Origin: an uncultured Clostridia bacterium
GTDB taxonomy: Bacteria; Bacillota; Clostridia; Oscillospirales; Ruminococcaceae
Reading direction: 5' to 3'
Length of the DNA: 33,821 nucleotides
Assembly (NCBI GenBank): GCA_944386475.1
Contig: CALXBH010000012.1
Span: 1-33,821 of the forward strand
Positions 1-7,557 of the stretch are shown one piece after another. The notes under the pieces were generated by a model. That model was not told the DNA's origin and ran no database searches. It saw nothing but the letters and a program-made list of their open reading frames with translations. Both the position numbers and the translations under genes were made by a program. How positions within the stretch are numbered: position 1 is the stretch's first letter; the number at the start of each line of letters is the position of its first letter.

Positions 1-11
1 TACCTCATTTT

Positions 12-127
12 CTTAGCAAAATACCCGTTTTTCCTGCTAAGAATTAGCTGGCTAATTGGGGCAAGTGGTTCGGGTTTCATTTTTCTCGAACCACCGATTC
101 GATTAGCAGATTCACAATTTGCTAATC
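12..127. repeat. cluster of four short inverted repeats
   Basis: Four hairpin-capable inverted repeats lie head to tail: CTTAGCA/TGCTAAG (12-18/35-41), a 7-bp palindrome around AATTAGC-TG-GCTAATT (42-57), GTGGTTCG/CGAACCAC (65-72/87-94) and GATTAGCA/TGCTAATC (101-108/120-127). The motif GCTAAT recurs between units. No coding region is seen in the first 160 bases. The function is unknown; tandem terminators, protein-binding sites or part of a mobile-element end are possible. Confidence 0.5.
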
Positions 128-159
128 GGGTTCTGGGTCAAAGTTCAAATCTGTCCGGG

Positions 160-202
160 TATAAGAAAAGCCCGAAATCCTTGATTTACAAGGGTTTCGG
201 GC
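160..202 (-). terminator. terminator of tRNA-Arg
   Basis: An inverted repeat GCCCGAAA...TTTCGGGC (170-202) lies just past the 3' end of the minus-strand tRNA-Arg. On the minus strand it is followed by CTTTTCTTAT, the usual layout of a rho-independent terminator. Confidence 0.7.
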
Positions 203-211
203 GTTGTGCGC

Positions 212-288
212 TGGCGTCCCTGGCGCGATTCGAACGCGCGGCCTTTCGCTTAGGAGGCGAACGCTCTATCCTGCTGAGCTACAGAGAC
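212..288 (-). tRNA. tRNA-Arg (anticodon CCU)
   Basis: On the minus strand the sequence folds as a full cloverleaf. The acceptor GTCTCTG pairs with CAGGGAC, the D stem GCTC with GAGC, the anticodon stem TTCGC with GCGAA around loop CTCCTAA, and the T arm GCGCG-TTCGAAT-CGCGC closes. The 3' CCA is encoded (212-214). Anticodon CCT reads AGG (Arg). It is the only intact member of a row of four similar sequences (see 335-587) and is followed by a terminator. Confidence 0.93.
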
Positions 289-334
289 ATCTATACAATA
301 TTTACTTTTTGACGGCCAACTTTTTTCCTCAGTT

Positions 335-391
335 GATAGTTGTAACGCGACCTTAGGAGGCTCGTGCTCTATCCAACTGAGCTACTGGGAC
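335..391 (-). pseudogene. decayed tRNA-Arg(CCU)-like copy 1
   Basis: The minus strand keeps an acceptor 5' strand GTCCCAG, a good D arm (GCTC/GAGC) and anticodon loop CTCCTAA with stem CGAGC/GGTCG, largely unpaired. The variable, T and 3' acceptor parts are unrecognisable, so it cannot fold as a tRNA. Similarity is clear over 348-391. Confidence 0.65.
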
Positions 392-417
392 ATATATCAA
401 AAATATTCAATTTTCCT

Positions 418-484
418 CCGCCCACGGACTCGAACGAACTGCCGCTTAGGAGGCGAACCCTCTATCCTGCTGAGGTACTGGGAC
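418..484 (-). pseudogene. decayed tRNA-Arg(CCU)-like copy 2
   Basis: The minus strand shows GTCCCAG, a paired D stem CCTC/GAGG, and anticodon loop CTCCTAA in a weakened stem. A T-loop-like GTTCGAGTCC is present without a matching T stem, and a mutated 3' acceptor GTGGGCG stands where CTGGGAC would be needed. It looks like a full-length but non-functional relative of the intact tRNA at 212-288. Confidence 0.65.
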
Positions 485-529
485 ATTCTTAAAAATCTAT
501 TCAATTTTATCTAGTTATCATATCAAAAG

Positions 530-587
530 GCGTTTGTTCCACCTAGCCCTTAGGAGGGGCTTGTTATATCCACTTAACTACGGAGGC
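530..587 (-). pseudogene. decayed tRNA-Arg(CCU)-like copy 3
   Basis: The minus strand begins GCCTCCG, has a weak D stem GTTA/TAAC and a perfect anticodon stem AGCCC/GGGCT around loop CTCCTAA. The T arm and 3' acceptor strand are lost. The acceptor differs from copies 1 and 2, so this copy derives from another tRNA-Arg(CCU) gene or diverged earlier. Confidence 0.6.
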
Positions 588-779
588 GTAAATAACAATT
601 ATAACAATGTCTCATCGCTCATGATATTGAGAGCGGCTTATATTATACAATAAAAACCGGCAAAATGCAATCCGTTCCAAAGCTTTTTGTTTCGGACGAA
701 ATTTTTCCTGCATTGGCCCTGTTTATTTTGCAGGAAAGACGGCAAAAAATAAAATATTTCGAAACTTATTCTAAACATC

Positions 780-808
780 TTGCAACTGTAGATGCAGTTT
801 GCTATAAT
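780..808 (+). promoter_or_regulatory. sigma-A type promoter of ktrB
   Basis: A TTGCAA -35 box (780-785) is followed after 17 nt by a perfect TATAAT -10 box (803-808). It leaves a leader of about 65 nt before the ktrB start. The stretch 588-779 is AT-rich and shows nothing else. Confidence 0.65.
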
Positions 809-878
809 GGCCTTTGCATTCTTAACACAAATTTAACATATTGTTTGTTTTATCGCTATGTAAAAGAGGTGTTTTCCC

Positions 879-2243
879 TTGCTGCTAGAAAAAAAGCGGC
901 ACACGTTTATGAATACGCCGGTTCGGGTCATCACCATCAGTTTCCTGCTGGTGGTAGTTGTGGGGACGCTGCTGCTCACCCTGCCCATCTGTAACCGCCA
1001 GGGCGTATGGACTCCCGTGGTAGATGCGCTGTTCACCGCTACCAGCGCCACCTGTGTGACGGGGCTGATTATCTATGATACCTATTTATATTGGAACGCC
1101 CTGGGACAGTGCATTATTATTCTGCTCATCCAGATCGGCGGGCTGGGCTTGGTGACACTGACCACCTTTTTCAACCTCACCATCGGCAAAAAGCTGGGCC
1201 TTCGCCACATGCAAGTGGCTCAGGAGTCGGTAAGTTCGGAAAGTCTGGTAGATACTGCCCGGCTGGTAAAAATGATTATTGTGATCTCCCTGGCCTTTGA
1301 ACTGGCAGGGGCGCTTATACTCTCCTCTGTCTTTATCCCGGATTTTGGCGCTCACGGAATTTTTGTCTCGGTATTTTTAGCAATCTCCGCTTATTGTAAC
1401 GCAGGTTTTGATATTCTGGGATTTAGGGGCGAGTTTTCCAGCCTGACTACCTATTTTGACAATCCGGTGGTTTTGTATACCATTATGGCGTTAATTGTCT
1501 GCGGCGGCCTGGGCTTTATTGTATGGAACGACCTGTATACCTATCGCAAGACCCACAAGCTGATGCTGCACACCAAGATCGTTTTAATTGTTACTGCCGT
1601 ATTGATTTTCGGCGGCGGCGGACTGTTTTTGTTCACTGAGTGGAGCAATCCCACCACCTTGGGATCCATGTCGCTGGGCGAAAAAATCAACAACGCCCTG
1701 TTTATGTCGGTGACCACCCGTACCGCCGGGTTTAACTCCATCGACATCGCCACTATGCACGAATCTTCCAAACTTATCTCGATTATTCTGATGTTTATCG
1801 GCGCGGCGCCCGGCTCCACAGGCGGCGGTATCAAGGTAACCACCTTCGCCGTTATCCTGATGACAGTATACAGCGTCATCCGCGGCCGGTCAGACACCAT
1901 CGTCATGGGCCGGCGGGTCAGCCAGCCGGTGGTATATAAAGCGTTGGCCGTCATGGTTATCGCCGCTATAGCTGTCTTACTCTCCACCAGCACCATCGTC
2001 TTTTCAGCGGACCGGGAAATCAGTATGCTGGACTCCCTATTTGAATCAGTCTCTGCCTTTGCTACCGTGGGTCTTTCCTCTGGCGTAACGGCGGTGACCA
2101 ACACTATCTCCCGGATCTTGTTGAGTTTAACCATGTTCATTGGCCGTGTGGGACCGGTATCGCTGGCACTGGCGCTGGCCATGATCCCCTCTACCCGCAA
2201 CCGCAACCAGGTGGTGCCGGAAGGGAAAATCATGGTAGGCTAA
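879..2243 (+). CDS. ktrB: KtrB/TrkH-family potassium uptake channel subunit
   Basis: Integral membrane K+ translocation subunit. The 454-aa length fits the KtrB branch of the Trk/Ktr/HKT superfamily. Four pore loops with the conserved filter glycine are visible: CVTG (59-62), NAG (174-176), TAG (282-284) and TVG (396-398). The glycine-rich gating loop APGSTGGGIK follows the third pore loop. Hydrophobic segments alternate through the whole chain. The TTG start at 879 was chosen because AAGAGGTG lies about 8 nt upstream; the ATG at 909 has no good ribosome binding site but would still keep the first helix. KtrB normally needs a cytoplasmic RCK partner (KtrA), which is not in this window. The gene is monocistronic here, between its own promoter and a terminator. 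Assignment to KtrB rather than the longer TrkH rests on length. Confidence 0.9.
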   Translation: MLLEKKRHTFMNTPVRVITISFLLVVVVGTLLLTLPICNRQGVWTPVVDALFTATSATCVTGLIIYDTYLYWNALGQCIIILLIQIGGLGLVTLTTFFNLTIGKKLGLRHMQVAQESVSSESLVDTARLVKMIIVISLAFELAGALILSSVFIPDFGAHGIFVSVFLAISAYCNAGFDILGFRGEFSSLTTYFDNPVVLYTIMALIVCGGLGFIVWNDLYTYRKTHKLMLHTKIVLIVTAVLIFGGGGLFLFTEWSNPTTLGSMSLGEKINNALFMSVTTRTAGFNSIDIATMHESSKLISIILMFIGAAPGSTGGGIKVTTFAVILMTVYSVIRGRSDTIVMGRRVSQPVVYKALAVMVIAAIAVLLSTSTIVFSADREISMLDSLFESVSAFATVGLSSGVTAVTNTISRILLSLTMFIGRVGPVSLALALAMIPSTRNRNQVVPEGKIMVG

Positions 2244-2296
2244 CCCCCTTTATTTCCCGCATTCTTACAAATGAATATCCTCCTTGCGAAAGGGAA

Positions 2297-2333
2297 AAGC
2301 AACCGCCTTCGGCATAGCTGAAGGCGGTTGCTT
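2297..2333. terminator. bidirectional terminator between ktrB and RNHCP gene
   Basis: The perfect arms AAGCAACCGCCTTC / GAAGGCGGTTGCTT (2297-2310/2320-2333) enclose a 9-nt loop. T-rich runs follow on the plus strand and, less strongly, on the minus strand. It sits between two converging genes. Confidence 0.8.
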
Positions 2334-2374
2334 ATTTATTCCTCAAAACCCCGGTCAAGATAGCCATTACTCCC

Positions 2375-2803
2375 TTATTTATACAAGCGTCCGTCGCCGC
2401 CCATGAGCGCTGTCATTTCCTCAATGCGCTCCAGCGGGAAGGGGGGCTGCGACAGCGGCTTCATTGCAATGGACATCAGCTTCATGGGGTTATCGTCGGC
2501 TGCCACCCGGTTGGAGCTTAGATGCCCGCACCGGCGGCAGCGGTGAATGACCGCCCATTCGCCGTTTTTCCGCACCCATACTCCTACCGGATCCATAATC
2601 CCTCCGCAGTCCGATTCCCGGTCGCCGGGCTCGATATCCACATGCAGGCTGCTCAGGCAGTTGGGGCAGTGGTTGCGGTGATCGCTGCCCGCTCCGGCCG
2701 CTACCACCGGCCGGCCGCACACCTTACAGGTAAAGCTGTCACTGCACGCATGGGTTTTATAATAGCCCTTTTCATAGGATTTTCTCTTGTTTTCTCGGTT
2801 CAT
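2375..2803 (-). CDS. RNHCP domain-containing zinc-ribbon protein
   Basis: A 142-aa soluble protein. It carries the signature RNHCPNC near residues 43-49 that gives the RNHCP family its name. Paired cysteines (CKVC about 26-29, CPNC about 46-49, CRRC about 88-91) suggest bound zinc. Members are small, widespread and of unknown biochemical role; nucleic-acid binding is only a guess from the zinc-ribbon look. The start is well supported by AAAGGAG 8 nt upstream. It begins only 33 nt after the MarR gene and is probably co-transcribed with it, then ends at the shared terminator 2297-2333. It may therefore be controlled by the MarR protein. Confidence 0.8.
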   Translation of the reverse strand: MNRENKRKSYEKGYYKTHACSDSFTCKVCGRPVVAAGAGSDHRNHCPNCLSSLHVDIEPGDRESDCGGIMDPVGVWVRKNGEWAVIHRCRRCGHLSSNRVAADDNPMKLMSIAMKPLSQPPFPLERIEEMTALMGGDGRLYK

Positions 2804-2836
2804 ATAAAATGCTCCTTTAAAGGAAGGGCGGCAGCG

Positions 2837-3268
2837 TCACAACATGGTTTTTACATATTTTTGCAAGGAGTCACGGTATTTTTGCGTGAGACGCAAATAC
2901 TCCTGCTGTTCCTCTGCCATCCACTCGTTCCAAATTTTGTTTTCAATTTCAAACAGCGGTTCAATTTTTTCCGCCGCATAGGTTTTTCCTTTTTCCGTCA
3001 GGCAGACAATGGTGTTTCTCCCTTTGCCCTGTTCCAGATAGACAATCCCGTCCTTTTCCAGTTTGCGGATGGCGGAATTGATCGTTTGCCTGCTGATGCC
3101 GGTCAGCTTGCTGATCTCGCTTTGCAGACAGCAGTCTCCCTTTTCGCAAATAACATATAAAATATTCTGCACGCTGTCCGAAACACCCATTTTCACAGCC
3201 GCTTCATGATACAGGGCATTGATCTCACCGGCCAAATAGGTGTACTGCCCAGCTTTTAAATAATGCAT
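2837..3268 (-). CDS. MarR-family transcriptional regulator
   Basis: A 143-aa winged-helix repressor. The DNA-binding helix-turn-helix is visible in the middle (SEISKLTGISRQTINSAIRK), followed by a wing (YLEQGKGRNTIVCLTEKG). Flanking helices would form the dimer interface. The start was set at the ATG at 3268 because AAGGAG lies 8 nt upstream (3277-3282). An in-frame ATG at 3298 exists but has no ribosome binding site and lies inside the promoter. The promoter carries two identical 12-bp sites, implying autorepression. It is followed at once by the RNHCP gene, the likely co-regulated partner. The inducing ligand cannot be read from sequence. Confidence 0.88.
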   Translation of the reverse strand: MHYLKAGQYTYLAGEINALYHEAAVKMGVSDSVQNILYVICEKGDCCLQSEISKLTGISRQTINSAIRKLEKDGIVYLEQGKGRNTIVCLTEKGKTYAAEKIEPLFEIENKIWNEWMAEEQQEYLRLTQKYRDSLQKYVKTML

Positions 3269-3286
3269 CCATTCATCTCCTTGTAT

Positions 3287-3330
3287 GATTTCGTACATGT
3301 ATATTATATCCGATTTCGTACATATGTCAA
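3287..3330 (-). promoter_or_regulatory. marR promoter with duplicated operator
   Basis: On the minus strand TTGACA (3325-3330) and TATAAT (3303-3308) are separated by 16 nt, a near-consensus promoter. The 12-mer ATGTACGAAATC occurs twice as a direct repeat with 25-bp period, once between -35 and -10 (3312-3323) and once just downstream of -10 (3287-3298). Placement over the core promoter fits operators for the adjacent MarR protein. Confidence 0.75.
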
Positions 3331-3789
3331 TAGCTTTCTAAAAAATTCTGCTGTTCCTTTTCTTTATCCCGCTGGATGAGCAGCCGGATAGCCTTCCGCT
3401 GTCAAAAGGCAAAAAGGACAAAAAAACAGCGGCTGCCGTAAGCAGCCGCTTAAAACAGTATCACTAACTGAAATAGGAATCTGTTATACAGGGAGCAAAA
3501 AAGCCAGTAAGAGGCAAACCATTTCTTGCCCGTCTTTCTCTTTTTATTACGCGATAGAACACTATTTTTGAGGGGATGAATATAAAACGTTTCGGGTATG
3601 TTTGCCGCCTGTGCAAAGCCGCATGGTGCAAGGCTTTATTACGGTTCTACTGTGTAACATTCCATAATCAATCGAGGGCGCAAGCGGTTATTCTGTTTGC
3701 GCCCTCTTAATAGCCACCAAGGACGCGAAGCGCAAAGTTTATCCCTGATGACATTTATTGTTTTTGTTATTTGTTCGACAAATTGCGTT
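3331..3789. other. intergenic region with two hairpins
   Basis: No supported gene. It holds a hairpin AGCGGCTGC/GCAGCCGCT at 3428-3450 that is followed on the minus strand by a seven-T run (3421-3427), so it can terminate minus-strand transcripts coming from the phosphatase gene. A second hairpin GAGGGCGCAA/TTGCGCCCTC lies at 3674-3706 without a clear T run. The remainder is AT-rich and featureless. Confidence 0.5.
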
Positions 3790-4398
3790 TTAGTTAATAT
3801 AGGACATATCACTTATTCTTTTAATAAATCTTTTTCCATCATTGTTTACAAACATGTGTGAAACTCCGCCAGTAAGTCCAAACATTTCGCTTGTATTTAT
3901 AGTTTCAATATTTAACCCAAGGAACATTGTATTGAACACGCTTAACAAATCTCCGTGAGAAACAATTATTATATTTTCTTCATTGTTTGTCATTATTTCA
4001 TCATAAAATGGTTTTAATCTGTTCCACTCATCTCTACGACTTTCCGCATCAGAAAACAATCTATCATCAATGGTTTTCTCTTGCGTTTCAAGATTTTCAC
4101 GAAGCCATTTCACTGATTTGCCACAGCATTTACCAAGATTTCGCTCCCGCAATTCAGTTCTTAAAATAGGTGTTAGACCTAAATATTTACCAACATTTTC
4201 AGCTGTCTGCTTTGCGCGCAATAAATCGGATGAATACATTACGAACTTCTTTTCAGATAACTCTATTTTTAGCTTTTCTCCAATTCTATTTGCTTGCCGC
4301 ACGCCCAATTCTGACAATTCCCAATCTGTCCAAGAACCAACCATACCGTTTGTATGGTGAACTGATTGTGTATGTTGAATAGTAATGATTGTTTTCAT
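3790..4398 (-). CDS. histidine phosphatase (phosphoglycerate mutase-like) family protein
   Basis: A 202-aa member of the histidine phosphatase superfamily, which moves phosphate through a catalytic histidine. The N-terminal motif, normally RHG, reads QHT here (residues 8-10), keeping the catalytic His but not the Arg. Other core features remain: SSDLLRAKQTAE, the RERNLG loop with its acidic residue, and the second catalytic motif VSHGDLL. The ATG at 4398 was chosen over an upstream GTG because AAGGAAGG sits just before it. The gene is clearly more AT-rich than its neighbours, suggesting recent acquisition. The substrate is unknown; with the altered RHG motif activity may differ from classical phosphatases. 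Confidence 0.82.
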   Translation of the reverse strand: MKTIITIQHTQSVHHTNGMVGSWTDWELSELGVRQANRIGEKLKIELSEKKFVMYSSDLLRAKQTAENVGKYLGLTPILRTELRERNLGKCCGKSVKWLRENLETQEKTIDDRLFSDAESRRDEWNRLKPFYDEIMTNNEENIIIVSHGDLLSVFNTMFLGLNIETINTSEMFGLTGGVSHMFVNNDGKRFIKRISDMSYIN

Positions 4399-4785
4399 AA
4401 AATCCCTTCCTTTCACAAGTCAAACTTTGCCGTTCGGTTCTTTTAATATTTAATATTTTAACACACAGCCATAGTCCTCACAATTTGTTTTGCGTTAATG
4501 AATAAAGTCTTGGTTTATTTGATGTTTTAGGAATACCCCCTCCTTCTTGCTGAATAGCCTACATAACGGAGAAACGGCATAGCCGAAGCTACGCCATTTC
4601 CCGAAAACAATCTTATGCTGTTTTATTGGTGCCGCCCTTACGGCAGCCGCTTAAAACCTCATCAGCCGCCTAAAAGGCGGCAGCTTCTCCAAAGGAGAAG
4701 CCTTTGGAATATGTCCCTTTATAGAGTATAGAAAATGCTTTTGAATGTTCCACTCGTTGGCGTATCCATACGTTAAACTCCGCCT
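4399..4785. other. intergenic region, no gene
   Basis: AT-rich stretch upstream of the phosphatase gene (about 4440-4465, TTTAATATT-type sequence that may hold its promoter). It is followed by GC-rich hairpin sequence at 4630-4701, annotated separately. No ORF with a ribosome binding site was found. Confidence 0.4.
4665..4701. repeat. paired-hairpin REP-like element
   Basis: Two adjacent small palindromes, GCCGCC-taaaa-GGCGGC and GCTTCTCC-aaa-GGAGAAGC, are embedded in flanking sequence of the kind often dispersed in Clostridia intergenic regions. The preceding GCAGCCGCTTAAAAC (about 4643-4657) also occurs at 3442-3456. It may be one member of a chromosomal repeat family and may also terminate the GH43 transcript. 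Confidence 0.4.
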
Positions 4786-6015
4786 TTATTCCTGCCCGGA
4801 GGGGAGAGTCGCCGGTTCCCCGAAGGTCAGCGGCTCGCCGAACACTGGGCTGCCATTTACCCACTCCACCTTCTGGATGCACCCCTTGCGCCCCGACCAG
4901 CCGGAGCCGGGGATCTGGTTGGCGTGATAGACCATCCAGTCCTCCGTCCCGTCCGGGGAAACGGTAAAGGAGCAGTGCCCGGGGCCGAACACCGTGCGGG
5001 TTCTTTGGAAGACCGACTCCTGGGATTTTTCCCAGTTCTCTTTTTTCAGCGGATCCCCTCCCTTATAGGTGAGAAGCCCCAGGCAGTAGGAATCCGTCCA
5101 GCTGCCGCTGGCGGAATAGGCCACAAAAGTCTTCCCGTCCCGCTGCAAAACAGCGGGGCCTTCGTTGACAAAAGGGGTTCCGTTAAGCTCAAAGGCGTAC
5201 TCCGGTTCGGAAAGCAAAACCCGCTCGCTGCTCAGTGTCCAGGGATTGCTCATGGAGGCGATGTAGATATTCTGGGCCACGTTTTCAGTGCCCTCCCACC
5301 CGGACCAGATAAAGTAAAGCTGGCCGGACAGATTGAGCACCGTGCCGTCGATGGCCCACCGGTCGGACGTTTCCTCGATCTTCCCCTTCATGGAAAAGGG
5401 CTTTAAGGGGTCTTTTGTGTCCCCTTCCAGGCAGTACATCCGGTGATTGGCATTATCCCCGTCGTCCGCCGCCACATAGATATACCACCGCCCGTTAAGA
5501 TAATGAAGCTCGGGCGCCCACAGCTCTTTTGAATAGGCGGTTCCCGCCGGCGGCGTCCAGACGGTGACGCCGTTTTCGGTGCTCAGGTCGGTGAGGCTGT
5601 CGATTTTGGCCACGCAGACCCCGCCGTTTCCGGAATAGCAGTAATAATACTGCCCGTCGTGGCGGATAACCCAGGGGTCGTTGGCGTTTTCCGCCACCGG
5701 GTTGGTATAGGTGTTTTCCATATTCTGTTCCTCCTGTTGTGTCCTGCTGGATGCCGGGCTTTGGGATGCCTGTTTGGAAGATGCCCCCTGGCTTTCGGCT
5801 GCCTGGGGCGCCGAAGAAGCCTCCCGGGAGGAAACCTCCTCCAGCGGATCGGAGGTTCCCGACGAAGGGAGGATCTCGGAAGCGTCCAAAACAGACGAAT
5901 CCGTCAGAGGCAAACTGATAAGGCCGCTCTCCGTTCCTGCCTCTTCCCCTCCTGAACAGGCGGTCGTCCCGCACAAAATAGCTCCCGCCAGCAAAATAGC
6001 CGCTATGCGTTTCAT
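4786..6015 (-). CDS. glycoside hydrolase family 43 lipoprotein
   Basis: A 409-aa extracellular, membrane-tethered glycosidase, probably cutting arabinose- or xylose-containing polysaccharides. A lipoprotein signal peptide is seen (MKRIAAILLAGAILCG, with Cys20 as lipidation site). A Ser/Gln/Glu-rich spacer (about 30-100) precedes a five-bladed GH43 domain to the C terminus. The three GH43 acidic residues are visible: Asp113 in NDPW (base), Asp223 in AIDGT (pKa modulator) and Glu285 in NEGP (acid). The start at 6015 has AGGAGG 8 nt upstream; the longer upstream reading lacks a ribosome binding site and signal. It is transcribed divergently from the GH1 gene, suggesting joint use in glycan breakdown. 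The exact substrate cannot be read. Confidence 0.9.
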   Translation of the reverse strand: MKRIAAILLAGAILCGTTACSGGEEAGTESGLISLPLTDSSVLDASEILPSSGTSDPLEEVSSREASSAPQAAESQGASSKQASQSPASSRTQQEEQNMENTYTNPVAENANDPWVIRHDGQYYYCYSGNGGVCVAKIDSLTDLSTENGVTVWTPPAGTAYSKELWAPELHYLNGRWYIYVAADDGDNANHRMYCLEGDTKDPLKPFSMKGKIEETSDRWAIDGTVLNLSGQLYFIWSGWEGTENVAQNIYIASMSNPWTLSSERVLLSEPEYAFELNGTPFVNEGPAVLQRDGKTFVAYSASGSWTDSYCLGLLTYKGGDPLKKENWEKSQESVFQRTRTVFGPGHCSFTVSPDGTEDWMVYHANQIPGSGWSGRKGCIQKVEWVNGSPVFGEPLTFGEPATLPSGQE

Positions 6016-6061
6016 CCTGTGTCCTCCTAGCCGCCGGGCGCACCGGCGTATTGATACCTTT

Positions 6062-6090
6062 ATTATAAAAAAGAGCTTTTCCTGTGTCAA
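6062..6090 (-). promoter_or_regulatory. promoter of the GH43 lipoprotein gene
   Basis: On the minus strand TTGACA (6085-6090) and TATAAT (6062-6067) are separated by exactly 17 nt, a consensus vegetative promoter pointing into the GH43 gene. Two small palindromes, CTTGCAAG (6091-6098) and GAGGCCTC (6098-6105), lie between this and the divergent GH1 promoter and could bind a regulator. Confidence 0.75.
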
Positions 6091-6117
6091 CTTGCAAGAG
6101 GCCTCCTCATTTTGAAA

Positions 6118-6146
6118 TTGCGCGCCGGGGGCGGGTGTGTTACAAT
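6118..6146 (+). promoter_or_regulatory. promoter of the GH1 gene
   Basis: TTGCGC (6118-6123) and TACAAT (6141-6146) are spaced 17 nt apart, 51 nt ahead of the GH1 start codon. It runs opposite to the GH43 promoter, with the two -35 boxes 27 bp apart. Confidence 0.55.
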
Positions 6147-6196
6147 CAGGATAACAGCATACCGCGCGGACAAACCAAACAGAAAGGATGGATTTT

Positions 6197-7543
6197 ATGG
6201 GACAGATGCTCTTTCCAAAGGGGTTCCTTTGGGGGACCGCCACCGCCGCTTATCAAATCGAAGGGGCATACAACGAGGACGGGCGCGGCCCGTCTATTTG
6301 GGACACCTTTTCCCACACCCCGGGACGGGTGCACGACGGGGACACCGGCGATACAGCCTGCGATCATTACCACCGCTTCCGGGAGGATATTAAGCAGATG
6401 AAAAAGCTGGGTCTTACCACCTACCGCTTTTCCTTTTCCTGGAGCCGGATCTTCCCCAACGGCGAGGGGGAGGTAAATCAAAAGGGATTATCATTTTATC
6501 ACCAGCTGGTGGACGCTTTGCTGGAGGCGGGGATCGAGCCCAACGCCACGCTGTACCACTGGGATCTTCCCCAGGCGCTGGAGGATCAGGGCGGCTGGCT
6601 CAACCGCCGCACCGCCGACTGCTTTGCCGCCTACGCCGCTTTTTTGTTCCGGGAGTTTAAAGGAAAGATCAAGCTGTGGTCCACTTTAAACGAGCCCAAC
6701 GGCACGGTGGTGGGCTATGTCTCCCCTTCCTTTGCGCCGGGAAAAAACGACGGGGCTTTGCACATGCAGGTGATCCATCATCTGCTGCTGGCTCACGGAA
6801 AGGCGGTGCAGGAGTTCCGCAAGGCGGAGATGGGAGACGCCAAAATCGGCATCGTCATCGACATGTGGATGCGGGTCTGTGAGAATAACACCCCGGAGGA
6901 ACAGCAGTTTGCCGCCAATGAAAACGATGCGTTTTATTTCGGCTATCTGGACGGGGTGTATAAAGGCATATACCCTCAAAGCCTGTACGACCGGTTTTCC
7001 TTTACCGTCCTTCCCGGGGATATGGACATTATCTCCACCCCCTTTGATTTCCAGGGCCTTAACTGCTATGGCCGGTATGTGGTGTTCACCGATCAAAATG
7101 GAAACATCGGCTCCCGGTTTGACCGGTATCCTCGGGCGATGTACGACGCGGTGGCAAAGGTGCGTTCCTACAAGCCGGACATCCCCATTTATATCACCGA
7201 AAACGGCACCGCCTGCCCCGATGTTTTAACGGAAGACGGGCACGTCCACGACAACGACCGGATCGCCTATTTATACGACTATCTCGCCGAGGTTTATCGC
7301 GCCATCCAGGACGGCGCGGATATCCGTGGGTATTACTGCTGGTCGCTGATGGACAACTTTGAATGGGGCGCGGGGTATTCCATGCGCTTTGGCTTACAGT
7401 ATGTGGATTACCCCACCCAGCGGCGGATCTTCAAGGACAACGCCTGCTGGTACCAGCGGGTCATCGCCCGGGGAGGCTTAGACGCCGCCGACCGGCCGGG
7501 AGAAGCAGGGCAAGGCACCCGTTACGCCGCCACGCTTATCTAA
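6197..7543 (+). CDS. glycoside hydrolase family 1 beta-glucosidase
   Basis: A 448-aa cytoplasmic enzyme that cleaves beta-linked (oligo)glucosides or galactosides to free sugars by a retaining mechanism. It spans a whole (beta/alpha)8 GH1 domain: the N-terminal FLWGTATAAYQIEGA signature, acid/base Glu166 in TLNEPN and nucleophile Glu335 in ITENG. The WSLMDNFEW aglycone-site segment is also present. There is no signal peptide. The start at 6197 is preferred because AGAAAGGA lies 8 nt upstream; an ATG at 6188 overlaps that site. Length matches the family. It probably acts on products taken up after the divergently encoded surface GH43 enzyme and similar hydrolases. GH1 proteins without a phosphate-binding pocket are usually beta-glucosidases, but 6-phospho substrates cannot be excluded. 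Confidence 0.92.
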   Translation: MGQMLFPKGFLWGTATAAYQIEGAYNEDGRGPSIWDTFSHTPGRVHDGDTGDTACDHYHRFREDIKQMKKLGLTTYRFSFSWSRIFPNGEGEVNQKGLSFYHQLVDALLEAGIEPNATLYHWDLPQALEDQGGWLNRRTADCFAAYAAFLFREFKGKIKLWSTLNEPNGTVVGYVSPSFAPGKNDGALHMQVIHHLLLAHGKAVQEFRKAEMGDAKIGIVIDMWMRVCENNTPEEQQFAANENDAFYFGYLDGVYKGIYPQSLYDRFSFTVLPGDMDIISTPFDFQGLNCYGRYVVFTDQNGNIGSRFDRYPRAMYDAVAKVRSYKPDIPIYITENGTACPDVLTEDGHVHDNDRIAYLYDYLAEVYRAIQDGADIRGYYCWSLMDNFEWGAGYSMRFGLQYVDYPTQRRIFKDNACWYQRVIARGGLDAADRPGEAGQGTRYAATLI

Positions 7544-7557
7544 TCTCCAAAAGTAAA

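Noticed and set aside
12-127. Possible CRISPR-like repeats at the left edge
   Set aside because: The units are short unequal hairpins without constant repeat and spacer lengths.
335-587. Three extra functional tRNA genes
   Set aside because: Each lacks a pairing T arm and/or 3' acceptor strand and cannot form a cloverleaf, so they are listed as decayed copies.
815-878. c-di-AMP riboswitch in the ktrB leader
   Set aside because: The leader of about 65 nt is too short for the known ydaO-type riboswitch and shows no matching structure.
2522-3160. 212-codon plus-strand frame over the RNHCP and MarR genes
   Set aside because: It overlaps two well-supported minus-strand genes with ribosome binding sites and shows no domain of its own.
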